From Acidobacteriota bacterium (GTDB lineage: Bacteria > Acidobacteriota > Blastocatellia > Chloracidobacteriales > Chloracidobacteriaceae): a stretch of DNA of 64,000 bases. The notes beneath the pieces are model-generated. The model searched no databases. It worked only from the letters and a program-made list of their open reading frames with translations, and was not told where the DNA came from. Positions within the stretch are counted from its first letter, which is position 1. Each line of letters opens with the position of its first letter. Shown in pieces: positions 15,708 to 24,545 of the stretch. The translations under genes and the position numbers were made by a program. The stretch lies in the NCBI GenBank assembly GCA_016208495.1, contig JACQXX010000048.1, forward strand, positions 20,628-84,627, read 5' to 3'.

Positions 15708-16142
15708 ATGAATCGTCCACCATCACCAGGGTTAATGACCTTTTTAGAATTAGGCGCTTACGGAGAACAACTAGCGACCAGCCACCTCAAACAGCATGGT
15801 TACCAGATTATCGCCCGCAACGTCACGCTTCCACTAGGTCGGACACCAGAGGGAAAACCCATCACCGGTGAACTCGACATCGTTGCCCTCGATGGTCAGA
15901 CCCTGGTGTTTGTCGAAGTCAAAACCCGCTCGTCAGACGAACTTGCGCTCCCGGAAGCCGCCGTCACTCCTGCCAAACAACGCAAACTGGCCCGAACCGC
16001 CAGACGCTATCGCCGGCTGATCGGGCCAGTTGACATGCCGTATCGCTTTGATGTCGTCAGTATCGTGGCTTCAGGTCAAAATGAACCCCAAATTCGACTG
16101 CTCAAAGACTTCTTTCAAGATTCGGTTAAAAATCAAACTTGA
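15708..16142 (+). CDS. YraN/UPF0102 family protein (restriction-endonuclease-like fold)
   Basis: 144 residues. The family has a PD-(D/E)XK-type fold; here GELDIVALDGQTLVFVEVKTR holds the Glu-Leu-Asp and Glu-Val-Lys core. G-x-YGEQLATSHLKQHGYQIIARN at the start is the usual N-terminal helix. UPF0102 members are near-universal bacterial proteins, often beside rnhB or lepB, and their exact role is unknown. Neither partner is present here. The gene runs convergently into the TonB receptor gene with a 17-base overlap. Confidence 0.9.
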   Translation: MNRPPSPGLMTFLELGAYGEQLATSHLKQHGYQIIARNVTLPLGRTPEGKPITGELDIVALDGQTLVFVEVKTRSSDELALPEAAVTPAKQRKLARTARRYRRLIGPVDMPYRFDVVSIVASGQNEPQIRLLKDFFQDSVKNQT

Positions 16143-18825
16143 CGCCAAACGTTCCCCAGAATGAATAGTACTCTTCCTGAACCGGTCGCACGTTGATGCC
16201 CTCAAACCGACGGAAGGGTGAATTGGTCAGGTTGATTAACTGGCCAAACACGCGAATTTTCGGCGTAATCGCCTGACTGACTGATAAATCAAGCTGCAAC
16301 CGGTCATCGAGGAAAATATCCCGATTGGGTTCGGCGCCGACTTCGTTCAGGTATTTCCCCTGGTAGTTCCACGAAAGACTTCCGGAAAAACCTTTCTTTT
16401 CATAATTGATCGAGGCGTTCCCGGTGTGCTTGTTCTGTCCGGGCAGGGTGATCACTCGACCATCCTGGAGTTTGGCGCTGGAATTGGTGTAGGTGTAATT
16501 GAAGTACAGCCCAAATCCATCCAATGGTCCGGGCAGAAATCGCAATTTATTTTGAAAGGCAAACTCCAGCCCGTACAGATCGGCACTCTTTCCATTCTGG
16601 GGTTGGGTGACATCAAAGGAATCACCGTTGCGCTGCTCGCGAAACTGGAATGGGAAGATGAAATCATCAATTTTCTTGTAGAAAAACCCGCCTGACACCA
16701 CACCGACTGTGTTGAAATAGTGTTCGGCCAGCACATCCACATTCCAGGAGCGGGTCAATTCCAGATTGGGGTTTCCACGGGTGATTTCTTCGTCCTCTTC
16801 AATGATGAGCTGGGTTGGCACCAAATCAACATAGTTGGGACGGGCGAGCGAACGCGTAAAGGCCGCTCTCACATTGGTGTTTTCTCCGAGCCGATATTTG
16901 GCATGAAGCGCCGGCAGAAAGATTCCGGTTGAACTCTTTCCGGTGACGGGTGTGGTCGAAACATAGTCCCCATCAGGGTTGAAAAGAACATCAAACCCTT
17001 TGTAATCATATGAAGTATGCTCATAGCGGAAACCCGGCAGCAGACTGAAGCGCTGGCCAAAGTAAAATGTCGCCATGGCATAGCCGGCCCCAATCCGCTC
17101 AGTCGCCAGGAAATCAGCCGCGTCGGCTTCGAAATCAGTTTCTCGTTCCAAATTCAGTGAGGTAAGAAAGGCTCGGGCGGCGGCGGCATTCACATGCTGA
17201 CCAATCACATAGCGGCCATCAATGATGCTTTTCTGGGCAAAAAACTGCCGGTCCAGATTGTCCTTTAAGAAGACATCATCTTCCGGTTTGAAAATGGTGG
17301 TTTCGTTGTTGCGAAACTTGCGTTTGCGCCAGAATTTTCCTCCGGCTTTGAATGACCCGCTGATGCCATCGCTCACCAGAAACGCATGCGCGATGTTGCC
17401 CCAAAACGACACATCACGATCCGAGGTGAAATTGAAATCATTGGAAATTTCATCAAGCACAAACTTGCTCACATCTTCATTGAGCACATTGACCCGAATA
17501 TTGTCCGGGTCAATCGAAGTCGGCGTCACATTTGGCCTGAATTCAATATCTTCCTGTAAGAAAACCGTATTGAGCGCGTTGGGTTCATCTTCTTCGGCAT
17601 AGCCATAGCTAAACCGATAGTCCACCTGCCAGTTGTGAGGGAGAAAATGTTTCCCGCCGATTGAAAACTGAGCAATCCGCTGGACTTCGAACCGGTCCTT
17701 GAGTTCGCGCTCGATTTCATTGTCCTGGACCTTGTTGGTAACCCGGCGACGATATTCCTGGTCGCTGTAGTAATTGTAAATGCCATTGAAAAAGAAGGTA
17801 TGGTTGGCGTTGGGCTTATAATCCAGCGCCAGATTGGTGGCGTTGCGTTTGCGATTGATCGAATAATCCCGCAACTCAAAATCCTCGATTTCACCGTCAT
17901 CATATGAAGTTTCAAAATTCTGCGAGCCCCGGTTCGTGTTAAAGAAACTGCCGGATGCCACCAGCCCCAGCTTGTTCTCAAAAAACCGCTGGCCAAAAGT
18001 CACGTTTCCGTTTTGAATGGCCCCCTGAACGATGTTGTTCAATCCGGCACCATAAGTAATTGAAAAGATTCGGCGTTCCGGTGCCTGTTTGGTGACCAGA
18101 TTGACGGACCCGCCAATCGAATCGGCATCCATATCCGGGGTCAGGGCTTTGGTCACTTCGATGGTTTCAAGCAAATCAGCCGGAATGACATCCAGCGCCA
18201 CCTGACGGATATCGCCCTCCGGAGATGGAACCCGCTGGCCGTTGATCATCATGGCATTGAGCCGGGCTTCCGTCCCACGCACCAGCACATAGCGCCCTTC
18301 ACCCTGGTCGCGCTGGATCGTGATACCGGGAATGCGTTGCGTCGCCTCAGCCGCATTGGGATCGGGAAACCGGCCAATCTGGTCCGCCGAAACGACATTT
18401 TGGATGGTCTCAGCGTTTTTCTGCTGGTTGAGCGCCCTCGCCTGCCCCTGCAAGATGGGTTCACCATAGACGGTAATCACTTCCTGCACGCTTTGTTTCA
18501 ACGAGATTTCGAGCACCAGCGAATTGCCTTCCGGTACGGTCACTTCCCGGTTCAACAGGTCATACCCAAGATAGGAAAACTCCAGTGTTTGGGTGCCCGC
18601 TGGCACTCGCTCAATTCGAAAAGCACCTGTTCGGTCGGTTACGCCGCCGATTGAGGTGCCAGAAACCACCACTTTGGTGTTGGGTAACGGGTTCAAGGTC
18701 GTTTCGTCAATGACCTTCCCGGTAATCACACCGGTTTGCCCAGACTGAGCCTGGGTATACAAACTGAATAAAATGACGATGAGTGCAACCTGTACCAGCC
18801 GCCACACCCCACGTTGAGAAAACAT
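16126..18825 (-). CDS. TonB-dependent outer-membrane receptor
   Basis: 899 residues from ATG 18825 (GGGGGA seven bases upstream; an earlier in-frame start lies in ATTCTTCATTC repeats). The signal peptide ends near YTQAQS. A carboxypeptidase-regulatory-like domain follows (TGVITGKVIDETTLNPLPNT...YLGYDLLNREV), then a plug domain (QNVVSADQIGRFPDPNAAEATQRIPGITI, broken by the RDQGEGRYV loop) and a 22-strand-type barrel ending in Phe (GVKFDF). It imports a bulky substrate across the outer membrane with ExbB/ExbD/TonB energy. The phytase gene lies 132 bases upstream on the same strand, so phosphorylated inositol or released products are plausible ligands. Confidence 0.92.
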   Translation of the reverse strand: MFSQRGVWRLVQVALIVILFSLYTQAQSGQTGVITGKVIDETTLNPLPNTKVVVSGTSIGGVTDRTGAFRIERVPAGTQTLEFSYLGYDLLNREVTVPEGNSLVLEISLKQSVQEVITVYGEPILQGQARALNQQKNAETIQNVVSADQIGRFPDPNAAEATQRIPGITIQRDQGEGRYVLVRGTEARLNAMMINGQRVPSPEGDIRQVALDVIPADLLETIEVTKALTPDMDADSIGGSVNLVTKQAPERRIFSITYGAGLNNIVQGAIQNGNVTFGQRFFENKLGLVASGSFFNTNRGSQNFETSYDDGEIEDFELRDYSINRKRNATNLALDYKPNANHTFFFNGIYNYYSDQEYRRRVTNKVQDNEIERELKDRFEVQRIAQFSIGGKHFLPHNWQVDYRFSYGYAEEDEPNALNTVFLQEDIEFRPNVTPTSIDPDNIRVNVLNEDVSKFVLDEISNDFNFTSDRDVSFWGNIAHAFLVSDGISGSFKAGGKFWRKRKFRNNETTIFKPEDDVFLKDNLDRQFFAQKSIIDGRYVIGQHVNAAAARAFLTSLNLERETDFEADAADFLATERIGAGYAMATFYFGQRFSLLPGFRYEHTSYDYKGFDVLFNPDGDYVSTTPVTGKSSTGIFLPALHAKYRLGENTNVRAAFTRSLARPNYVDLVPTQLIIEEDEEITRGNPNLELTRSWNVDVLAEHYFNTVGVVSGGFFYKKIDDFIFPFQFREQRNGDSFDVTQPQNGKSADLYGLEFAFQNKLRFLPGPLDGFGLYFNYTYTNSSAKLQDGRVITLPGQNKHTGNASINYEKKGFSGSLSWNYQGKYLNEVGAEPNRDIFLDDRLQLDLSVSQAITPKIRVFGQLINLTNSPFRRFEGINVRPVQEEYYSFWGTFGVKFDF

Positions 18826-18957
18826 AAGTCCCCCAAATGAATGAAGAATGCAGAATGAAGAATGAAGAATTGCGATGCTCAACCTGAAGCGCCCTCATCA
18901 GCCCTGGAACAGATTGCGGCGAGGTGTTTTTCAAATCGCAATTCCGGAATCCGGAAC

Positions 18958-20049
18958 CTATTTCCGATCAATCAGGTGCCACGGCACAAACTTGAAGTTC
19001 TGATTCCCCTGATCGTTGGTTCCATCCTGGGCAACAAACAAACCATTGGGAAACTGGGGTCCCAAATTGGCGGTTGAAACATCGATTCCATCGGTTTCCG
19101 AGGTCTCATCAATGCCGTTTCCAGCCACAATTCGAAATGTCTTGACGTAGGCGTTTTGGCCGTCACGCCGATACATTACATAGGTATTGTTGCCTTGACT
19201 TGAGGCGATCAAATACCCGCTGCCATCCGGACCACAGGCGAGTGTCACCCCTTCGACGTCAGCCATCAGGTGACCACTGCCATCTGATTTATCAACCAGT
19301 ATCCGGTCAATACCAGCATTGGGTTCGGCACCATACTTCCAGATGCCGACATTTTCTTCAGAAATATAGAGATTCCCGAGTTCATCGTCGGCCACGCAGC
19401 CTTCGGCAACCGTACCCACGTCAAACCGGCGAACCAGTCTGGCGTCTACTTTTCCTTTGCCGGTATCGAGCAGTTCATATTGCTCAACCAGGCCGTCTTT
19501 GCAGGTTAAGATATAGTAAAACTTACCGGTTCTGGCACTGCGATACATACAGGAGCCGTATACGGTATGGGTCTGGATCTTTCGGGCGGCAACCGATTTC
19601 AGCCGTCGGGTGGCGGAGTCAATCACATAGATGGCAATTGAATCGTTTGAGCGATTTCCGGCGGTCACCAGCGCTACGGTTTCAGTCCCAAGCTTGAACC
19701 CGGACCGGACATCAACATTGTTCATCCGCCCATCTTTGAGGTACTGCAACTCTTTGCCGGACAGGTCATACACCACCAGTCCGCCTTTTTTATTGGTGCC
19801 GATCACTAAACTTTGGGCAGCATCGTGAGGGTTGACCCAAATCGCCGGATCGTCAGCCGAATCCCCAGCCTTCTGAATTGGTGCGGTCTCGACCGTGGCT
19901 AAAACCTCGTGGATCGGGTCTTTGGGTAGGTTCACACCGGGTGAAGATGCAGCATTCTGGGCCCAGATCGGCCCACCGAACATCAGCATTCCAACCACGG
20001 CCCACATTCCCGTGCGCGGGAATCTGGGCCAGTTTACAGAACGAAACAT
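18958..20049 (-). CDS. Beta-propeller phytase (3-phytase type), exported
   Basis: 363 residues, with a good ribosome site (AGGAG, seven bases before ATG 20049) and a signal peptide ending near PIWAQN. Beta-propeller phytases are calcium-dependent enzymes that strip phosphates from phytate. The family's acidic loops are visible: [96 protein letters not shown] and [14 protein letters not shown]. The length is close to Bacillus phytase (about 380). It is the promoter-proximal gene with the TonB receptor, an arrangement reported for phytases of several Gram-negative bacteria. Confidence 0.92.
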   Translation of the reverse strand: MFRSVNWPRFPRTGMWAVVGMLMFGGPIWAQNAASSPGVNLPKDPIHEVLATVETAPIQKAGDSADDPAIWVNPHDAAQSLVIGTNKKGGLVVYDLSGKELQYLKDGRMNNVDVRSGFKLGTETVALVTAGNRSNDSIAIYVIDSATRRLKSVAARKIQTHTVYGSCMYRSARTGKFYYILTCKDGLVEQYELLDTGKGKVDARLVRRFDVGTVAEGCVADDELGNLYISEENVGIWKYGAEPNAGIDRILVDKSDGSGHLMADVEGVTLACGPDGSGYLIASSQGNNTYVMYRRDGQNAYVKTFRIVAGNGIDETSETDGIDVSTANLGPQFPNGLFVAQDGTNDQGNQNFKFVPWHLIDRK

Positions 20050-20167
20050 TATTATACTCCTATAACATTCCAGCCCAATTTTACTGTCCTTGAAGGTAAA
20101 ATCAGTCTATTACTGCAATCAGATCAGGTATTTCCAAGGAGGAGAAAATGAGCAGGATCAAAAAGTA

Positions 20168-20271
20168 ATACCAGTTTGTAGTCAGTAGATCGTAGTCAGT
20201 AGTTCACTAACTTCAATTGATTGAATTACTTGACTGTTCTCTAATACGATCACTTCATTCCAAAATGGTAT
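20168..20271. repeat. 104-bp dispersed repeat, family H (copy 1)
   Basis: Bounded by ATACCAG and TGGTAT and almost identical, reversed, to 44481-44584, also 104 bp. It includes GTAGTCAGTAG heptads and CAATTGATTGAATTACTTG. It lies in the spacer 20050-20537, which also holds GTAGTCA repeats (20346-20378) and a partial family B element (about 20385-20537). No gene is seen there. Confidence 0.88.
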
Positions 20272-20384
20272 AATGAGGTTAATGGGGGAGCATCATTCCA
20301 TTACAAAGTTACAGGAGAGTTACAAGAAAGTAACAAGTCATGCCAGTTTGTAGTCAGTAGTGAGTAGTCAGTAGTCAAGAATGC

Positions 20385-20537
20385 GAATGAAGGGTTGGAG
20401 TGGTTGTTGGTCCTCATCCCCGTTGGGATGGAGCCAGGTTAGCCGGTGGTCAGCGTCGCTTTGGACGCGCCACCACCGGATGCGGGTCATTCCCCACCTT
20501 TTCCCCGCCTGGCCAGCCGCCCAGTTCTGGGCTCACA
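20385..20537. repeat. Partial family B element
   Basis: This is the reverse complement of the right half of the element at 47837-48106, sharing AGCCGGTGGTCAGCGTCGC, GGACGCGCCACCACCGGATG and CCCCGCCTGGCCAGCCGCC. It stops within a few bases of the 3' end of the enzyme I gene. Confidence 0.75.
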
Positions 20538-22316
20538 TCAGTGGGAATTCGGGAAAAAATGCGGCACCGATTTTGAAAGCTCCCCTTCCAGAAAGAGTTC
20601 GATGGCCCGCGGGGTATCGAGTTCCATCACCCGAGTGACCAGTCGTTCGACCTCTGAAATTCGAACGCTGCGTACCAGCCGCTTGATATTCGGAATCGCT
20701 GACGGCGACATGCTGAAATTGCGCAACCCCAGGCCCAGCAACACCACGGCACAGGTCGGGTTAGCAGCCATTTCACCGCAGATTTGCACCAGCGTTCCGG
20801 CAACTTTTCCAGCGTCAACCACCTGTTTCAGGCTGCGAATGACCGCCGGGTGGAGTGGTTCATAGAGGTGGGCGACTTGTGGATTGGCACGATCAACCGC
20901 CAGCGTATGTTGAATCAGGTCATTGCTGCCGATACTGAGAAAATCGGCTTCCCGAGCCAGCAGGTCAATAATCATGACCGCCGAGGGAATTTCAACCATC
21001 ACGCCAACCGGGAGGTGCGCCGCGTGGGGGATTCGCGCCTGTTCCAGTTCGGCTTTCACCTGGGCAATCAACTGGCGCGCAGCCCGAACTTCACTCACAC
21101 AGGAAACCTTCGGCAACATCACACTCAACCGACCAAAGGCCCCGGCACGGTAAATGGCCCGCAACTGATCGCGAAAAATATCCTGGGATTTCAGTGTAAA
21201 CCGAATGCCCTGCAGCCCCAACGCCGGATTGCGTTCGTCTCCAAACAAATCACTGGCTTTGATTTTGTCGCTCCCCAGGTCAATGGTTCGAATGACAACC
21301 CCTTCGGGTCCAGTTGATTCAACCAGTTGGCGGTAAACCTGAAACTGTTCCTCTTCGGAAATCAACCGGGGAAGTTCATTCAAAAAGATAAACTCGGATC
21401 GAAATAACCCGATGCCATGCGCGCCAGACTTTTGCAGCGAAGGTAACTCTGAGACCAGTTCCAGGTTAGCCCGTAACACACAGGTTTCACTATCAAGCGT
21501 CACCGCCGGCAAGCCGGCATGTTCGAGCGCATCCCGTTTTTGTCGCTCATCCTGATCCAATCGGTTTTGATAATGGCGGTGCGTGGCATCTGTCGGATTC
21601 AAAATAACGCAATCGTGGGTGCCATCCACAATGATCGGGTCGCCAGTGTGTACCTGGGCGGCAAAACTCCCCAATCCAAGCACTGACGGAACGCCGAGGC
21701 TGCGGGCAATGATCGCCGTGTGTGACGTCCAGCCTCCGGCATCGGTCGCAATCCCCAGCACATTGGTCAAATCAAGTTCGGCAAGCACAGTCGGCAGCAA
21801 ATCTTCGGCCACCACCACCGACGGCTGAGTCAGGTGCAGGTTGCTGGTGCGACGACCAGAGAGGACATCAATCAGCCGATTGGCGACGTCTTCGATATCG
21901 CTGGTACGCTCGCGCAGGTATTCATCCTGGATTGACTCATAGGCCGAAAGCCACTTTGAGACCGCCAGTTTGACGCCCCACTCGGCGTTGACCTGATTTT
22001 CGTTGATTTGTTCCTCGATGCTTTTGACCAGGAGTGGATCTTCAAGCATGAGAATATGCGGGTCGAGGATGTAGCCGTGACTGACGCCAAACTCACGCTG
22101 CATGCGCTGTTTGATCCGTTCCAGATGATGGCGGGCTACCTGGACGGCGCGATGCAACCGCTTGATTTCGTGAGGGATCCGATTGGGAAGAATTCGGACA
22201 AAGAGCGCCTGCCGCCCATGGGCATCCATCCGCACGGCTGTCCCAATCGCGATGCCAACCGAAACACCCAGTCCCTGAACACGCTGTTCGATTTGCTCCG
22301 GGCGGCTAGTAGACAT
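20538..22316 (-). CDS. ptsI: PTS enzyme I (phosphoenolpyruvate-protein phosphotransferase)
   Basis: 592 residues from ATG 22316, overlapping the HPr gene by 11 bases. Enzyme I takes phosphate from phosphoenolpyruvate and passes it to HPr. Domains in order: an HPr-binding helical region with GVSVGIAIG at the start; a swivelling His domain with GGWTSHTAIIARSLGVPSV (phospho-His); and a PEP-binding barrel with LFRSEFIFLN, EVRAARQLIAQ, GVMVEIPSAV and SIGSNDLIQHTLAVDR. The catalytic-Cys block VQICGEMAANP is present. There is no N-terminal GAF domain, so it is not the PtsP/EI-Ntr form. The last residues reach the partial family B repeat. Confidence 0.93.
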   Translation of the reverse strand: MSTSRPEQIEQRVQGLGVSVGIAIGTAVRMDAHGRQALFVRILPNRIPHEIKRLHRAVQVARHHLERIKQRMQREFGVSHGYILDPHILMLEDPLLVKSIEEQINENQVNAEWGVKLAVSKWLSAYESIQDEYLRERTSDIEDVANRLIDVLSGRRTSNLHLTQPSVVVAEDLLPTVLAELDLTNVLGIATDAGGWTSHTAIIARSLGVPSVLGLGSFAAQVHTGDPIIVDGTHDCVILNPTDATHRHYQNRLDQDERQKRDALEHAGLPAVTLDSETCVLRANLELVSELPSLQKSGAHGIGLFRSEFIFLNELPRLISEEEQFQVYRQLVESTGPEGVVIRTIDLGSDKIKASDLFGDERNPALGLQGIRFTLKSQDIFRDQLRAIYRAGAFGRLSVMLPKVSCVSEVRAARQLIAQVKAELEQARIPHAAHLPVGVMVEIPSAVMIIDLLAREADFLSIGSNDLIQHTLAVDRANPQVAHLYEPLHPAVIRSLKQVVDAGKVAGTLVQICGEMAANPTCAVVLLGLGLRNFSMSPSAIPNIKRLVRSVRISEVERLVTRVMELDTPRAIELFLEGELSKSVPHFFPNSH

Positions 22317-22593
22317 CGGTTTCTTCTCCAAACTTATCCCACACGAGTTTGGCCAGAGCATGCACCGCCACGGCTTCATCTTCGCCTGACGCCGTGATTG
22401 ACAGCTCAGTTCCCATGGGAGCCGCTAAGAAAATGACGCTCAGGATACTTTTACCGTCGGCACTATTTCCGGTATCGGTCCGGGTCACGGTAATTGCACT
22501 CTTGAACTGGTTGGCGAGGTTGACAAGTCGGGCAGCCGCGCGGGCGTGCAGCCCAAGTCGATTGACAATGAGCACTCGAAGTTCTTTTGACAC
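22306..22593 (-). CDS. ptsH: HPr phosphocarrier protein
   Basis: 95 residues from GTG 22593. HPr relays phosphate from enzyme I to EIIA proteins. LIVNRLGLHARAAARLV holds the active His16. ADGKSILSVIFLAAPMG holds the regulatory serine (Ser49), the site used by HPr kinase in species that have it. The gene is translationally coupled to enzyme I downstream, and EIIA-Man lies about 260 bases upstream. No HPr kinase or RapZ gene is in the window. Confidence 0.93.
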   Translation of the reverse strand: MSKELRVLIVNRLGLHARAAARLVNLANQFKSAITVTRTDTGNSADGKSILSVIFLAAPMGTELSITASGEDEAVAVHALAKLVWDKFGEETDVY

Positions 22594-22853
22594 GGTTTCT
22601 TTAGCCAGCCGGCACCAAAGCTACAAAAAGTTTTCGCTCCAGCACATCCGGGTGGTTCCCCTTGAGACAACCGCCGATGGGAATGATGGATGATGAATGA
22701 TCCGACCAGATGCCATTTCATTTGTTCTCAAATGGCTTCAGGTCATACTGCTTCATGCTTCAGTCATGATTCCGCTCGGACATTGGTTAATATTTCAAAG
22801 AAAGTCATCTGGACGCCGCCACCACTTAATGGCGACAAAAGGATGAAGGGTGA

Positions 22854-23279
22854 CTATTTTTCTTTTTCAGCCGTCTTTTTTCCCATCAGTTCACTGGCCA
22901 GGTAGATGTTTTTTTGCCCCTGGTCACGCACTTTGCGGGCGATATCAACCAGGGACTCGTCCCCTTCTTGCGCCGCCAGCTTGATAACCATCGGCAAATT
23001 CACGCCGGTAATGATTTCGATGGGGGTTGACCCGCTGTAAGTCATCACCAAATTGGTTGGCGTTCCGCCAAACATATCGGTTAAAACTACAACGCCAGCC
23101 CCACGATTGGTGTCATCAACAGCCTTCGCAATCGTGCTTCGGGCCTGTTCCACATCGTCATGCCAGCCAATTGAGACCGCCTGAATATGGTTGATTTCCC
23201 CAACCACCATTTCAGCCGCACTCAGCAATTCATTGGCCAACTGACCGTGCGTCACAACAACACCTCCAACATGTGGCAT
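22854..23279 (-). CDS. PTS EIIA component, mannose family
   Basis: 141 residues from ATG 23279 (GGGAG ten bases upstream); an in-frame extension of 15 codons exists. MPHVGGVVVTHGQLANELL carries the active histidine (His11). VVVLTDMFGGTPTNLVM and ITGVNLPMVIKL are diagnostic EIIA-Man blocks. With HPr and enzyme I next to it and no EIIB, EIIC or EIID, this looks like a regulatory PTS similar to the cluster near rpoN/hprK in Proteobacteria and other Gram-negatives. The spacer to HPr (22594-22853) shows no gene. Confidence 0.92.
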   Translation of the reverse strand: MPHVGGVVVTHGQLANELLSAAEMVVGEINHIQAVSIGWHDDVEQARSTIAKAVDDTNRGAGVVVLTDMFGGTPTNLVMTYSGSTPIEIITGVNLPMVIKLAAQEGDESLVDIARKVRDQGQKNIYLASELMGKKTAEKEK

Positions 23280-23575
23280 AGTGGCATAGCTCCCTTTTCT
23301 AATATGTAAATCGTGTGTGATCAAACTGAACCAATATCATAACTTCGCCGAAGAATGCTAGCCGCCCTTTCTGGGCATCAACCGTTTTCGCCATGATTTT
23401 TTCGCCACCTCTGGACCAATCGTTTCTCTGGCTGAATTTTTCTTTTTCAATTCAGCAAATTCATTCTAAATATAGAACAACCAACGCCTTCTTCAGAATT
23501 TTGATCTTATCGCCGCCATCAGGACTCTCGGTCCACGCCGCATATATTCACCATCACAAAGGAATTTCCCACTTT

Positions 23576-24379
23576 ATGCGCTTCCCCACTTTTTGCTGTC
23601 TCTGCGGAGTGTTTTTGCTGATGATGTTCGGATTGGATTCACTCAGTTTCGGACACCACTCCATTCAAAAAAAGAAGCCGGATCCGTTCAAACCTCTCCA
23701 CGACACAACGTGTTGTGTCGCCATTGAACCTGGCACTTCGCTGTGTGCCATCAACACCAATGAGGGCGCCTACTGGTTTTTGACTGGGGGTTCATACCTC
23801 AACTCGAAAGCTATCACGGCTTCCGAAGTGCATCCATCTTCTTCAGTTGACGCGCTTGATATTTCACCCGATGGGAAATACCTGGCGGTCACCCATCACG
23901 GCGAAGGCCACCTCTGGCTCTATGTGCTGGATTTGCAAGCACTCCTGGCAGATGAGTCCAAATATGTCGTGGTGCAGGAAATCAACCCCTATCCCGGTGG
24001 AGTCTATGTCACGTCGCTCGATCAGTCATTCCTGTATTTTGAAAGCGATTGGGCCATGCATCGGCGGGTTCAAGGAGAACATGCACTGATAGCGCCCTCG
24101 GAACTTGCCTTGTTGAAGCTGAAAAAGTTCCGGATGGACTTAAAAACCGGCCAGGTTACGCCGCTTGACCCAAAACTGAACGACCTGGGCAGCTATTACG
24201 GAGCCGCGCTGGTCAATCCAAAAACGGGAGCTTCTGACAGAAGATACACGGTATTGCCGGCGCTTGCCTTCCTGAAAGAAAAATCCAGCCTTCCCTTTTT
24301 GAACCAGGCGCTCAAGCAGAAATCAAACGAGCCACTCCGGGCAGAGATTGAAGCCTTGATCGAAGCTCTTTCAAGATAG
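23576..24379 (+). CDS. Hypothetical exported protein with propeller-like segment
   Basis: 267 residues from ATG 23576, where a signal peptide begins (FCCLCGVFLLMMFG, cleavage probably near SFGHH). An open extension of 61 codons upstream overlaps the EIIA promoter region and is unlikely to be translated. One beta-propeller-like blade is visible (VDALDISPDGKYLAVTHHGEGHLWLYVLDL). The rest matches no family I recognise. Two cysteines (TTCCVAIEPGTSLC) follow the signal peptide. Function unknown. A tight hairpin follows the stop codon directly. Confidence 0.6.
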   Translation: MRFPTFCCLCGVFLLMMFGLDSLSFGHHSIQKKKPDPFKPLHDTTCCVAIEPGTSLCAINTNEGAYWFLTGGSYLNSKAITASEVHPSSSVDALDISPDGKYLAVTHHGEGHLWLYVLDLQALLADESKYVVVQEINPYPGGVYVTSLDQSFLYFESDWAMHRRVQGEHALIAPSELALLKLKKFRMDLKTGQVTPLDPKLNDLGSYYGAALVNPKTGASDRRYTVLPALAFLKEKSSLPFLNQALKQKSNEPLRAEIEALIEALSR

Positions 24380-24382
24380 TGT

Positions 24383-24443
24383 GGAGTGCGGTGGCTTGAC
24401 ACCGCTTTTCGGTATGAAAGCGGCGTCAAGTGGGCCGCACTCC
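24383..24443. repeat. 61-bp hairpin element, family E
   Basis: GGAGTGCGGTGGCTTGACAC on the left pairs with GTCAAGTGGGCCGCACTCC on the right across a short loop. It begins four bases after the preceding stop codon, so it may double as a transcription terminator although no T-run follows. It is related to 5735-5860. Confidence 0.75.
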
Positions 24444-24545
24444 GAAAGAGGATTTGGTTCAATCTGGATACCGTGATCCAGGTGAAGTACAATTCCGCCT
24501 CAAAGCTACAAATTGACCGATCACTGCTTGAAGGAGTTCCCCTGG

